A DNA stretch of 55,432 bases from Cardiobacterium sp963553325. Its GTDB lineage: Bacteria > Pseudomonadota > Gammaproteobacteria > Cardiobacteriales > Cardiobacteriaceae. The notes beneath the pieces were generated by a model. The model saw only the letters and a list, made by a program, of their open reading frames with translations, made no database searches and was not told where the DNA came from. Shown here one piece after another: positions 15,009 to 22,687 of the stretch. The DNA is taken from the NCBI GenBank assembly GCA_963553325.1, contig CAUVOF010000002.1, positions 1-55,432 on the forward strand, written 5' to 3'. Every line of letters starts with the position of its first letter. Position 1 is the first letter of the stretch. The position numbers and the translations under genes were made by a program.

Positions 15009-16292
15009 TTACGCCACAATCATCCCGGCGGCAACCGTCTGATTGCTGGCGTCGTCAATGAGGATGAAGGCGCCGGTGGCGGGGTTTTCCGCGTAGCTGC
15101 TGGCGGCGACGGGCTGTTGCAGCACGAGGCTCACTTCGCCGAGGTCGTTCATGTTGAGGGTGTCGCGGTCAGCGTAGTTGCTCAAGGTATGCACGTCCCA
15201 AATGTGTTCTATCTGGCGGATTTTCGCGGCGACGGTGCGCGTGGTGTGTTTGAGCAGGTATTTGCGCGCCGGGTTGAGCGGGCGCTGGTCGAACCAGCAC
15301 AGCGTCGCGCGCAGTTCGCGCCGGTTTTTTTCCGCGCTGCTGGCGGCAAGCAGGGTATCGCCGCGCGAGATGTCGATGTCATCGGCAAGGCGCAGGGTGA
15401 TGTTTTCGCCGACGCCTGCCGCTGCCACGCTGCCGTTCAGGCCGATGATTTCGCGCACGCTGCTTTCTTGCCCCGCCGGCTCAACGCGGATGCGGTCGCC
15501 AACGCGCACGCTGCCCGCTTCTATCCGCCCTTGGTAGCCACGGAAGTCGTCCTGCTTGCTGCCGTCGGCGCGCAGCACGTTCTGCACCGGGAAATGGAAG
15601 GCGGCAGGTGCGTCGCTGACGCTTTCGCCAACCGGCAGCGCTTCGAGGGTGGCCAGCAGGCTGCCGCCCGTGTACCACGGGGTGTGTTGGCTCGCGTGCA
15701 CGATGTTGTCGCCATTTAATGCCGACACCGGGATGTAGTGGACGTTGGCGAGGCCGAGTTGTTGCGCCAGCGCGTCGTAGGCGGCGGTAATGGCGCGGTA
15801 TTTGTCTTCGTCGTAGTCGAGCAAATCCATTTTGTTGATGGCAACGATGATGTGCGGGCAGCGCAGGTGATGCAGGATGGCGCTGTGCCGCTTGGTTTGT
15901 GGCAACAGTTGCAGCGGCGTTTGGCTGTAATCGAGTTGCGCGGCGTCGAGCAAGAGGACGGCGGCGTGCGCGGTGGATGCGCCGGTAACCATGTTGCGCG
16001 TGTACTGTTCGTGGCCGGGGGTGTCGGCGATGATGTATTTGCGCCGCGTGGTGCTGAAGTAGCGGTAGGCAACATCGATGGTGATGCCTTGTTCGCGTTC
16101 GGCTTCGAGGCCGTCGGTCAGTGCGGAAAAGTCGGGGTTGCCGTTGGCGCTCGTGGCTTCGATTTGTTGTAACTGGTCGCCGAGCAGCGCCTTGCTGTCG
16201 TAGAGCAGGCGGCCGATGAGAGTGGATTTGCCGTCATCGACGCTGCCGGCGGTGATAAAGCGCAGCGGCGCGTGTTGGTTGAGGTTGGGCAT
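15009..16292 (-). CDS. cysN: Sulfate adenylyltransferase subunit 1, GTPase CysN
   Basis: GTPase subunit of ATP sulfurylase; GTP hydrolysis drives CysD to make adenosine phosphosulfate (APS) from sulfate and ATP. The EF-Tu-like G domain shows G1 GSVDDGKS (16-23), G3 DTPGHEQY and G4 NKMD, followed by beta-barrel domains. At 427 residues it is shorter than E. coli CysN (475) and lacks a fused C-terminal APS kinase (CysC) domain. The gene is 21 bases downstream of cysD and closes the operon. Confidence 0.95.
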   Translation of the reverse strand: MPNLNQHAPLRFITAGSVDDGKSTLIGRLLYDSKALLGDQLQQIEATSANGNPDFSALTDGLEAEREQGITIDVAYRYFSTTRRKYIIADTPGHEQYTRNMVTGASTAHAAVLLLDAAQLDYSQTPLQLLPQTKRHSAILHHLRCPHIIVAINKMDLLDYDEDKYRAITAAYDALAQQLGLANVHYIPVSALNGDNIVHASQHTPWYTGGSLLATLEALPVGESVSDAPAAFHFPVQNVLRADGSKQDDFRGYQGRIEAGSVRVGDRIRVEPAGQESSVREIIGLNGSVAAAGVGENITLRLADDIDISRGDTLLAASSAEKNRRELRATLCWFDQRPLNPARKYLLKHTTRTVAAKIRQIEHIWDVHTLSNYADRDTLNMNDLGEVSLVLQQPVAASSYAENPATGAFILIDDASNQTVAAGMIVA

Positions 16293-16313
16293 GGGGGTTC
16301 CTTGGGTTGGTCG

Positions 16314-17240
16314 TTAGAAATATCCCTGTTTTTTCCGCTGTTCCATCGCGGCAGCGCTGGCGCGGTCATCGAGGCGGGTGGCGGCGCGTTCGGATATGGT
16401 CGCGCGCGCGGTTTCGGCAATGATGTCTTCCGGCACGACCGCGCTGCTTGCTACCGGACAGGTGCAGGATATGTCGCCAACGGTGCGGAAGCGCACCGAC
16501 ACGGTTTTGCTTTCTTCGCCTTCAAGTTTCGGGGTCAGCGGCGTTACCGGCACCAGCAAGCCGCGCCGTTCCACCACTTCGCGTGGGTGCGCGTAGTAAA
16601 TCGGCGGCAGCGCGAGGTTTTCGCGGGCGATGTATTGCCAGATGTCGAGTTCCGTCCAGTTGGAAATGGGGAAGACGCGCATGTTTTCCCCGGCGTGCAG
16701 GCGGGTGTTATAGAGCGACCACAGCTCTGGCCGCTGGTCTTTCGGGTTCCATTGCCCGAACTCGTCGCGGAAGGAAAAGATGCGTTCTTTTGCCCGCGCT
16801 TTTTCTTCGTCGCGTCGCGCGCCGCCAAGCAGGGCGTCGAAGCCGTGTTCTTCGATGGCTTCCAAGAGTGTTACCGCCTGGGCGGCGTTGCGTGAATCGG
16901 TCTCGCGGCGCAGCACCACCGTACCGCGCGCGATGGAATCTTCCACATGGCCGACGACGAGCCGCGCCCGCAGTTGTCTTACCGTGTCATCACGGAAGGC
17001 GATGACTTCCGGGTAGTTATGCCCGGTGTCGATGTGCAGCAGCGGGAACGGCAGCGGGATGTCGCGCCCTGCCACCTGAAACGCCTTGCGGGCGAGTGCC
17101 AGCAGCACCACCGAATCTTTGCCGCCAGAGAATAGCAGCGCCGGGTTGCGGCATTCGGCGACGACTTCGCGGATGATGTACACCGACTCGGCTTCGAGCC
17201 AGTCCAGGTGTTCGTTGTACAGTTTGTTTTGCTTGCTCAT
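16314..17240 (-). CDS. cysD: Sulfate adenylyltransferase subunit 2 CysD
   Basis: Catalytic ATP sulfurylase subunit, 308 residues (E. coli 302). The PP-loop SGGKDS (38-43) binds ATP pyrophosphate, and the FDALLGGARRDEEKARAKER region (about 133-152) is the typical family motif. The C-terminus ends RASAAAMEQRKKQGYF, a near-universal CysD ending. It lies 8 bases after cysH and 21 before cysN, so the three genes are one transcription unit. Confidence 0.97.
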   Translation of the reverse strand: MSKQNKLYNEHLDWLEAESVYIIREVVAECRNPALLFSGGKDSVVLLALARKAFQVAGRDIPLPFPLLHIDTGHNYPEVIAFRDDTVRQLRARLVVGHVEDSIARGTVVLRRETDSRNAAQAVTLLEAIEEHGFDALLGGARRDEEKARAKERIFSFRDEFGQWNPKDQRPELWSLYNTRLHAGENMRVFPISNWTELDIWQYIARENLALPPIYYAHPREVVERRGLLVPVTPLTPKLEGEESKTVSVRFRTVGDISCTCPVASSAVVPEDIIAETARATISERAATRLDDRASAAAMEQRKKQGYF

Positions 17241-17248
17241 CTATAGCC

Positions 17249-17995
17249 TCACTTGTGCAGGCCGCATTCGCGGCTGTTTTTGTTTTCCCACCACCAGCGG
17301 CCGGCGCGGATGTCTTCGCCTGCCTTGACGGCAATGGTGCATGGCTCGCAGCCGATGCTCGGATAGCCCTGGTGATAAAGTTCATTGAAAGGAATGGCGT
17401 TTTGCTGGATGTATGCCCAGACGTCGTCTTCCGACCAGTCAAAAATCGGGTTGTATTTGGCGATGCCGCGCGCCTCGTCGTGCTCGTGCAGCGCGAGTTC
17501 ACTGCGCGTTACCGATTGCGCGCGCCGCTGCCCGGTGAGCCAGGCGTCGGCGTCGGCAAGTGCGCGGTTGAGCGGCGCGACCTTGCGGATAAAGCAGCAA
17601 CGCTTGCGCAATTCGACGCTTTGATAAAAGGCGTTTAAGCCGTGCGTGTTCACATATTCGGCGACTTCCGCCGCGTCCGGCTGATAGAGGCGGAAATCCA
17701 GCGCCGGGTAGCGCGCGCGTACCACCTCGGCGTAGGCGAGCGTTTCCGCGTTCAGCCGCCCGGTTTCCAGCATGAAAACTTCTACCGGCGCGGCAAACTG
17801 CGCCAGTTGGTCGGTAATCACCATGTCTTCAACCGCCAGGCTGCTGGCGAGTTTGACCCGCTGATGGCGGGCGCAGATGTCTTGCAGGCGCGCGCGCAAC
17901 TGCGCCGTTTTTTCCGGCAAGTGCGCGAATACCTCCGCCGCCGGTTGCGGGATTTGCCACAGCGCTGGCCGCTGCAGGGCGAATGCTGCCGTCAT
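17249..17995 (-). CDS. cysH: Assimilatory APS reductase (iron-sulfur CysH)
   Basis: Reduces adenylyl sulfate to sulfite. At 248 residues it carries the complete iron-sulfur set of the APS-reducing branch: Cys133-Cys134 in KRCCFIRKVAPL and Cys216/Cys219 in SIGCEPCT, plus the catalytic Cys244 in the ECGLH tail. The PAPS-reducing branch, as in E. coli, lacks the paired cysteines. This fits the absence of a cysC (APS kinase) gene or domain in the operon. AAGGA seven bases before the ATG is its ribosome site. A nine-codon upstream frame ends in an ATGA overlap with this start. Confidence 0.93.
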   Translation of the reverse strand: MTAAFALQRPALWQIPQPAAEVFAHLPEKTAQLRARLQDICARHQRVKLASSLAVEDMVITDQLAQFAAPVEVFMLETGRLNAETLAYAEVVRARYPALDFRLYQPDAAEVAEYVNTHGLNAFYQSVELRKRCCFIRKVAPLNRALADADAWLTGQRRAQSVTRSELALHEHDEARGIAKYNPIFDWSEDDVWAYIQQNAIPFNELYHQGYPSIGCEPCTIAVKAGEDIRAGRWWWENKNSRECGLHK

Positions 17996-18021
17996 CGTGG
18001 ATTCCTTATGATGGTTGTCAT
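17992..18021 (-). CDS. Putative 9-residue leader peptide upstream of cysH
   Basis: A minute frame encoding MTTIIRNPR. Its ATG follows CAGGGAG seven bases upstream, a better Shine-Dalgarno than many genes here, and its TGA overlaps the cysH ATG. The CAGGGAG is half-buried in a small hairpin, CCTGACTTTTCAGG (about 18033-18046). It might couple ribosome flow to cysH translation. There is no cysteine or methionine run that would suggest attenuation by the pathway product. Existence as a translated gene is inference. Confidence 0.35.
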   Translation of the reverse strand: MTTIIRNPR

Positions 18022-18121
18022 GGTGATACTCCCTGAAAAGTCAGGCGCTATCGTAGGCGCGCACCGGGGCAGAAGGGAAAGAGCAATTTTTTTGGTGCTT
18101 AGAAGGTTTTTTTATAGGCGC

Positions 18122-18144
18122 AAAAAAACCGGGCGTTGCCCGGT
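18122..18144 (-). terminator. Terminator of speD
   Basis: On the minus strand ACCGGGC, loop AAC, GCCCGGT and seven T, about 20 bases after the speD stop and ahead of the cysH leader region. Confidence 0.85.
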
Positions 18145-18163
18145 GTTAGTGCATTGCGGAAAA

Positions 18164-18538
18164 TCAGCCTTCCATGTCGCTGCCGCGCGGAATTTCCCGC
18201 CACTCGTGCCGTCCGGCGCGTAGACCCTCGCAGAGCAGATGGCGCACGGCGGCGGGTTGCCCGTTGCCGCAGAGAAACACATCGAGCGCGGCAAACTGAT
18301 GCTCCGGCCAGGTGTGAATGCTGATGTGCGACTCGGCGAGCAGCAGCACGCCGGTAACGCCCATGCCCTCGCCAAAATGATGAAAATGCGCGGCGAGGGT
18401 AGTCGCGCCTGCCATATCGGCGGCGTGTTGCAACAGCGCTTGCAGCGCAGAGGCGTCTGCGAGCAGCGCCGCATCGCAGTCGTAGAGGTCAAGCAGGGCG
18501 TGCGTGCCGGGGGTGTGGGTCATCATGGATAAGGTCAT
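18164..18538 (-). CDS. speD: S-adenosylmethionine decarboxylase proenzyme, short type
   Basis: Makes decarboxylated SAM for spermidine synthesis. The 124-residue chain is the short class-1B proenzyme (Thermotoga/Bacillus type), unlike the 264-residue enzyme of E. coli. The autocleavage site is LLLAES/HISIHTWPE: Glu69-Ser70, with Ser70 becoming the pyruvoyl group. The start is uncertain: the ATG at 18538 lies in the first bases of the palindromic repeat copy 3, while ATGs at 18526 and 18523 (MMTHTPGTHALLDLYDC) give the family-like N-terminus; none has a clear Shine-Dalgarno. No speE is adjacent. Confidence 0.9.
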   Translation of the reverse strand: MTLSMMTHTPGTHALLDLYDCDAALLADASALQALLQHAADMAGATTLAAHFHHFGEGMGVTGVLLLAESHISIHTWPEHQFAALDVFLCGNGQPAAVRHLLCEGLRAGRHEWREIPRGSDMEG

Positions 18539-18572
18539 TTACATACAGGGTAGCGGATTCGTGTATGTAAAT
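18537..18572. repeat. Copy 3 of the TACATACACG palindromic repeat
   Basis: ATTTACATACAGG at the left, core GTAGCGGATTC, and CGTGTATGTAAAT at the right; 36 bp. It fills the gap between the ubiB stop side and the speD start and overlaps the outermost speD ATG. Confidence 0.8.
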
Positions 18573-18593
18573 GGAAGGTGAGGGGAAATGGGT

Positions 18594-20189
18594 TCAGTCG
18601 TTTTTCAGCCACTGCCAAACGCCGACGGCGGCCATGGCGGCGAGTGTCGCGTGTTGCCAGAAGCCTTGCGGGTGGGCGGCAAGCCAGAGGGCGACGGCGG
18701 CGATGAGCAGCAGGGTGCCGGCGAGCAGGCGCGGATTTGTGCGCTGGCGTGCCGGGCGCGGCGGCGGCTGGTCGATTTGTTGCAGGATGCGGGTGGCGAG
18801 CAGCGGCAGTTGCGGCAGGGTTTTTGCGTATTCGTGCGCGTGGTAGCGCATTTGTTTGAGTACGGCGCGCGGCCCGATTTGGGTTTTCATCCACGCTTCG
18901 AGCACGGGTTTGGCGGTCGTCCACAGGTCGAGTTCGGGGTAGAGGCGGCGGCCTAATCCTTCGACGTTGAAGAAGGTTTTTTGCAAAAGCACGAGCTGCG
19001 GCTGGATGTGCATGTTGAAGCGGCGCGCGGTCTGGAAGAGGCTGATGAGGAAGGTGCCGAAGGAGATTTCTTTGATGGGTTTGCCGAAGATGGGTTCGCT
19101 GACTTTGCGGATGGCGGCTTCGAAGTCGGTCACGCGGGTATCGCCCGGCACCCAGCCAGACTCGACGTGCAGTTCGGCGACGCGGCGGTAGTCGCGGTTG
19201 AAGAAGGCGAGGAAGTTTTCGGCGAGGTAGTGCTGGTCTTCCGGGGTGAGCGAGCCCATGATGCCGAAGTCGATGGCGCAGTAACGCGGGGTTTCCGGCT
19301 GGTCGGTGTAAACGAAGATGTTGCCGGGGTGCATGTCGGCGTGGAAGAAGCTGTCACGGAAGACTTGGGTGAAAAATATTTCGACGCCGCGCTCGGCCAG
19401 CACCTTCATGTTGGTACCGGCGGCGTGGATGGCGGCTTCGTCGGCGATGTTGGTGGCACGTATCCGCTCCATCACCATCACGTTTTTGCGGCAGTAGCGC
19501 CAGTGGATTTCAGGGACGTACAGCAGCGGCGAGTTTTTGAAGTTGGCGCGCAGTTGGCTGGCGTTCGCCGCTTCAAACATCAGGTCGAGTTCGTTGGCGA
19601 GGGTGTTTTCGAATTCGCGCACGACTTCCACCGGGCGCAGGCGGCGGCCGTCGCTGGTGCAATTCGCCAGCCGCGCCAGTTGGTACATCAGCGCGATGTC
19701 GGCGGCAACGGCTTTTTCAACGCCAGGGCGCAAGACTTTGACGACGACGTCTTCGCCGCTTTGTAGTGTCGCGGCGTGCACTTGCGCGACAGAAGCGGAT
19801 GCCAGCGCGGTTTCGTCAAATGCGGCAAAGACGGCGTCTATCGGTTCGCCCAGCGCCGCCTCTATCAGCGCGCGCGCTTCCGCGCCGGGGAAGGGCGGTA
19901 CTTTGTCCTGCAACTGGCTCAGTTCGGCGAGCAGGTCGGGCGAGAGCAGGTCGGGGCGGGTGGATAGGGTCTGCCCCAGTTTGACGAAGATGGGGCCGAG
20001 GTCTTGTAGGGCGAGGCGCAGGCGTTTGCCGAGGCTGGCGTCTTCGCCGGCGTCCTGGTAGTAGGCGGGGTGCAGGCGGGCGAGGTGGCGCAGCCAGCGG
20101 AAGATGCCTTCGTCCGGCAGGTATTCGTGCAGGCGGTAGCGGATGAGGACGCGCGCGATGTGGTACATGCGCCGGGTAGAGGCGAGCAT
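18594..20189 (-). CDS. ubiB: Ubiquinone biosynthesis kinase-like protein UbiB
   Basis: ABC1/ADCK-family atypical kinase needed for ubiquinone synthesis. The 531-residue product has the family KLGQTLSTRPDLL motif (about 70-82), HADMHPGNIFVY and CAIDFGIMGSL in the kinase-like core, and two hydrophobic C-terminal segments (about 475-525) that anchor it in the membrane. The ATG at 20189 is used here, 7 bases after the ubiJ stop. A TTG at 20195 with GGAG at better spacing is a real alternative that would add two residues. Last gene of DUF971-ubiE-ubiJ-ubiB. Confidence 0.95.
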   Translation of the reverse strand: MLASTRRMYHIARVLIRYRLHEYLPDEGIFRWLRHLARLHPAYYQDAGEDASLGKRLRLALQDLGPIFVKLGQTLSTRPDLLSPDLLAELSQLQDKVPPFPGAEARALIEAALGEPIDAVFAAFDETALASASVAQVHAATLQSGEDVVVKVLRPGVEKAVAADIALMYQLARLANCTSDGRRLRPVEVVREFENTLANELDLMFEAANASQLRANFKNSPLLYVPEIHWRYCRKNVMVMERIRATNIADEAAIHAAGTNMKVLAERGVEIFFTQVFRDSFFHADMHPGNIFVYTDQPETPRYCAIDFGIMGSLTPEDQHYLAENFLAFFNRDYRRVAELHVESGWVPGDTRVTDFEAAIRKVSEPIFGKPIKEISFGTFLISLFQTARRFNMHIQPQLVLLQKTFFNVEGLGRRLYPELDLWTTAKPVLEAWMKTQIGPRAVLKQMRYHAHEYAKTLPQLPLLATRILQQIDQPPPRPARQRTNPRLLAGTLLLIAAVALWLAAHPQGFWQHATLAAMAAVGVWQWLKND

Positions 20190-20195
20190 CGGCAA

Positions 20196-20789
20196 TCAGT
20201 TCTCCGTGGCTAGGCGGGTTTCGAGGCGGGTAAGGCGGGCGGCGAGCGCTTGTACGCGGCGGCTGAAGTCGGCAGCCTCGCTGCGGGTGGCGCAGCCGTT
20301 TTGGCTAAGGTAGGCGCGCAGTTTGGCTTCGATGGCGGCTTTGCCTGCTTCGCCGTGGGCTTGCAGGCGGCGCACGGCGTCGGCGAGGGTGCTGCCGAGG
20401 CGTTCGCCGAAACGGTCGCGCAGGACGCTGTCGTAGTCGGGCGCGAGTTCGCCCATGACGCGCTGGAATTGTTGCGCGGCGTGCAGGTCGCCTTCGATGT
20501 AGAGTTTGCCGCGCGGCGGCGCGCTGCTAGTCGCCGGTTTTTTGAACAGTTGCAGGAAGCCGCTCAGGTTGCCAGAGAGGCGGACGTCGCAGAGGGTGGC
20601 GTGGTCGTCGAAAAATTGCAGTTCGCCGTCGTGGATTTCGATGAGCCACGGTTGCGCGCGCCAGCCGAGGTCAAGGCTGATGCGGCGGCCGTTCAGTGAC
20701 GCCAGTTTGTCGCGCGCCGCCGGGTCAAGGCGCAGCGCGCTGTTGATGAGGCGCGCCAGCACGTCGTCGTTGAGGAAGGTTTCAAGCAT
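20196..20789 (-). CDS. ubiJ: Ubiquinone biosynthesis accessory factor UbiJ
   Basis: SCP2-like lipid-binding protein that helps organise the aerobic ubiquinone enzyme complex. The 197-residue product begins MLETFLNDDVLARLINSALR and has the SCP2 fold pattern (RISLDLGWRAQPWLIEIHDG, KLYIEGDLHAAQQF) followed by a helical C-terminus rich in Arg and Ala. GGAG lies nine bases before the ATG at 20789. It overlaps the end of ubiE by 8 bases. The identification relies on both the domain and the fixed ubiE-ubiJ-ubiB order. Confidence 0.88.
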   Translation of the reverse strand: MLETFLNDDVLARLINSALRLDPAARDKLASLNGRRISLDLGWRAQPWLIEIHDGELQFFDDHATLCDVRLSGNLSGFLQLFKKPATSSAPPRGKLYIEGDLHAAQQFQRVMGELAPDYDSVLRDRFGERLGSTLADAVRRLQAHGEAGKAAIEAKLRAYLSQNGCATRSEAADFSRRVQALAARLTRLETRLATEN

Positions 20790-21558
20790 GCGGTTTGACT
20801 CCTTTGTGGATGGCGACGATGCCGTTGCTGAGGTTTTGGTATTCGCAGTCCACCAGCCCGGCAGCAGCAAACATCGCTTTGAGTTCTTCTTGCGGCGGGT
20901 GCATGCGGATGGATTCGGCGAGGTATTGGTAGCTGTCGGCGTCTTTGGCGATGACCGCGCCCATTTTCGGCAGGAAGGTGAAGCTGTACCAGTCGTAGAA
21001 GCGGCTGACGAGGGCGTTTTTCGGGCGCGAGAATTCGAGCACCAGCACGCGCCCGCCCGGCTTCAGCACGCGCGCCATTTCGGCAATGGCTTTGTCTTGG
21101 TGGGTTACGTTGCGCAGGCCGAATGCCATGGTGATGAGGTCGAAGCTGTTGTCGGCAAACGGCAGCGCTTCGGCGTTTGCCAGCACGAATTCGAGGTTTT
21201 TCAGCCAGCCTTTGTTGGTCAGGCGCTCTTCGCCGATTTTCAGCATCGCCGCGTTGATGTCGGATGAGACTAATCGCCCTTCGATGTCCGCGCCCGCTTC
21301 TTTGCCGCGCATCCGCTTGGCAAGGCGCAGGGTGATGTCGCCGGTGCCGGCGGCGAGGTCAAGCACTGCTTCGCCCGGCTTGACGCCCGTCTGCCAGACG
21401 TACCAGTTTTTCCAGGCGCGGTGGATGCCCGCGCTCATGACGTCGTTCATCAGGTCGTATTTGCCTGCGACGGAATCAAACACGGCGCCAACGCGCCCTT
21501 CTTTTTCTTCGGAATCTATGGTTTCGTAGCCGAAGTGGGTTTGTTCTTTTTTGCTCAT
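20782..21558 (-). CDS. ubiE: Demethylubiquinone/demethylmenaquinone C-methyltransferase UbiE
   Basis: SAM-dependent methyltransferase for the C-methylation of ubiquinone and menaquinone precursors. The 258-residue length is near the E. coli enzyme (251). Diagnostic segments are VFDSVAGKYDLMNDVMSAGIHRAWK in pieces near 28-52, the SAM-binding LDLAAGTGDIT (about 66-76), NAEALPFADNSFD and MAFGLRNVTHQDKAI. The start overlaps the stop of the DUF971 gene (ATGA). Confidence 0.97.
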   Translation of the reverse strand: MSKKEQTHFGYETIDSEEKEGRVGAVFDSVAGKYDLMNDVMSAGIHRAWKNWYVWQTGVKPGEAVLDLAAGTGDITLRLAKRMRGKEAGADIEGRLVSSDINAAMLKIGEERLTNKGWLKNLEFVLANAEALPFADNSFDLITMAFGLRNVTHQDKAIAEMARVLKPGGRVLVLEFSRPKNALVSRFYDWYSFTFLPKMGAVIAKDADSYQYLAESIRMHPPQEELKAMFAAAGLVDCEYQNLSNGIVAIHKGVKPHA

Positions 21559-21911
21559 TTTTCGTCCCGTGTTTTGCCCTCTGCGGCGAGGGCTTGCAGA
21601 TAGCGTTGCCAGTAGTCATCGGCGTGGGTTGCCAGGTCGTGCAACGTTTCCCAGGTGTAGATGCCGGTGTGGTGGCCGTCGCTGAAGTAGAGACGCACCG
21701 CGTAGCTGCCAACCGGCTCAACGCGGCGAATCAGCACGTTGCGCCTGCCGGCGACCAGTGTCCACGCGCCACCGTGGTTGCGCACTTCCGCCGAAGGCGA
21801 GCAGACGCGCAGGTATTCGGCGCTAAGCGGGTAGGCGGTTCCGGCAAAGGTAACGGTGAGGGTGGCGCCGCCTTTGGCGAGGCGCAATTCTTCAGGCACG
21901 ATGGTCATCAT
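21555..21911 (-). CDS. DUF971 (GBBH-like N-terminal domain) protein
   Basis: Small 118-residue protein of the DUF971 family, related to the N-terminal domain of gamma-butyrobetaine hydroxylase. Conserved pieces are PEELRLAKGGATLTV, LSAEYLRVCSPSAEVR and YFSDGHHTGIYTWETLHDLA. Precise function is unknown; family members are often encoded near ubiE or Fe-S assembly genes, and here the gene is translation-coupled to ubiE by an ATGA overlap. Two adjacent ATG codons (21911 and 21908) are possible starts. Confidence 0.8.
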   Translation of the reverse strand: MMTIVPEELRLAKGGATLTVTFAGTAYPLSAEYLRVCSPSAEVRNHGGAWTLVAGRRNVLIRRVEPVGSYAVRLYFSDGHHTGIYTWETLHDLATHADDYWQRYLQALAAEGKTRDEK

Positions 21912-21984
21912 TCAGTTCGCGGACTTCTGCATGGTGGGAAACGGTGCGCCGGGCGCGCGCCGCCAAATCGGGCGCTATCATAAC

Positions 21985-22653
21985 CTACAACAGGAATGCC
22001 CGCGCCTCGTCGTGATGGGCGATGATGCGGCGCACCGCGTCCGCGATGTGTGGCGCGGGCTGGCGTTCGCCAGCGAGCAGAAATACCGGGCAACCGGCAG
22101 CCAGTGCCGCCTGCGCGCCGACGTCTGAATCTTCCAGCACCAGCAGCGCCTCCGGCGCAACGCCGAGATAGGCGGCGGCACGCTGGTAGGGTTCCGGGTT
22201 GGGCTTGGTGTTGGCGACGTCTTCGGCGGCAATGACCACGGAAAAGCGTTGCAGCAGTTCCGGCTTGCCGCTGCGCTGGAAATCGGCAAGGACGTTTTCC
22301 ATGTCGTCCGCCGTTACCAGCGCCAGCGGGTAGCCTTCGGCATAGAGCGCCTCAATCAGTGCGTCCGCGCCGGGCATGAACGGCACGCCGCGCGTGGCGA
22401 TGATGGCGTCGCGCAAGGTAAACCAGCGGCGGAAAAAGGCTTGCATATCGATGTCCGCGCCCAATTCCCGCTGTAGCAGTGCGGCGGTGGCGGCGCTGCT
22501 GAGTCCGCTGCAGGCATCGACCAATGCCTGCGGGTTAGCGGGCGGCTGCGGCTGCTCGCCGAGCAGTTGCAGCAATGCCTCGGCGTAGATGCGCTCGGAA
22601 TCGAAGGTTACGCCGTCTTTGTCGAAGGCAACGGCTTGGATGGCTGGGGTCAT
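21985..22653 (-). CDS. HAD-superfamily hydrolase (subfamily IA, phosphoglycolate-phosphatase-like)
   Basis: Cytoplasmic 222-residue haloacid dehalogenase-type phosphatase. Nucleophile Asp11 and acid/base Asp13 are in AFDKDGVTFDSE; the Thr of ALVTADD is motif II, Lys in TKPNPEPYQRAA motif III, and LEDSDVGAQAA motif IV. The helical cap domain lies between residues 18 and 85. Substrate is unknown; sugar phosphates or phosphoglycolate are usual for the subfamily. ATG 22653 is preceded by GGAG at good spacing, whereas a longer frame reaches into the next gene. Confidence 0.85.
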   Translation of the reverse strand: MTPAIQAVAFDKDGVTFDSERIYAEALLQLLGEQPQPPANPQALVDACSGLSSAATAALLQRELGADIDMQAFFRRWFTLRDAIIATRGVPFMPGADALIEALYAEGYPLALVTADDMENVLADFQRSGKPELLQRFSVVIAAEDVANTKPNPEPYQRAAAYLGVAPEALLVLEDSDVGAQAALAAGCPVFLLAGERQPAPHIADAVRRIIAHHDEARAFLL

Positions 22654-22687
22654 GGGGTCTCCAATGGGAATAAATGATGGCGTGCTT

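Noticed and set aside
17249..17995. Assignment of cysH as PAPS reductase
   Set aside because: The paired cysteines and CxxC of the iron-sulfur APS reductase branch are all present.
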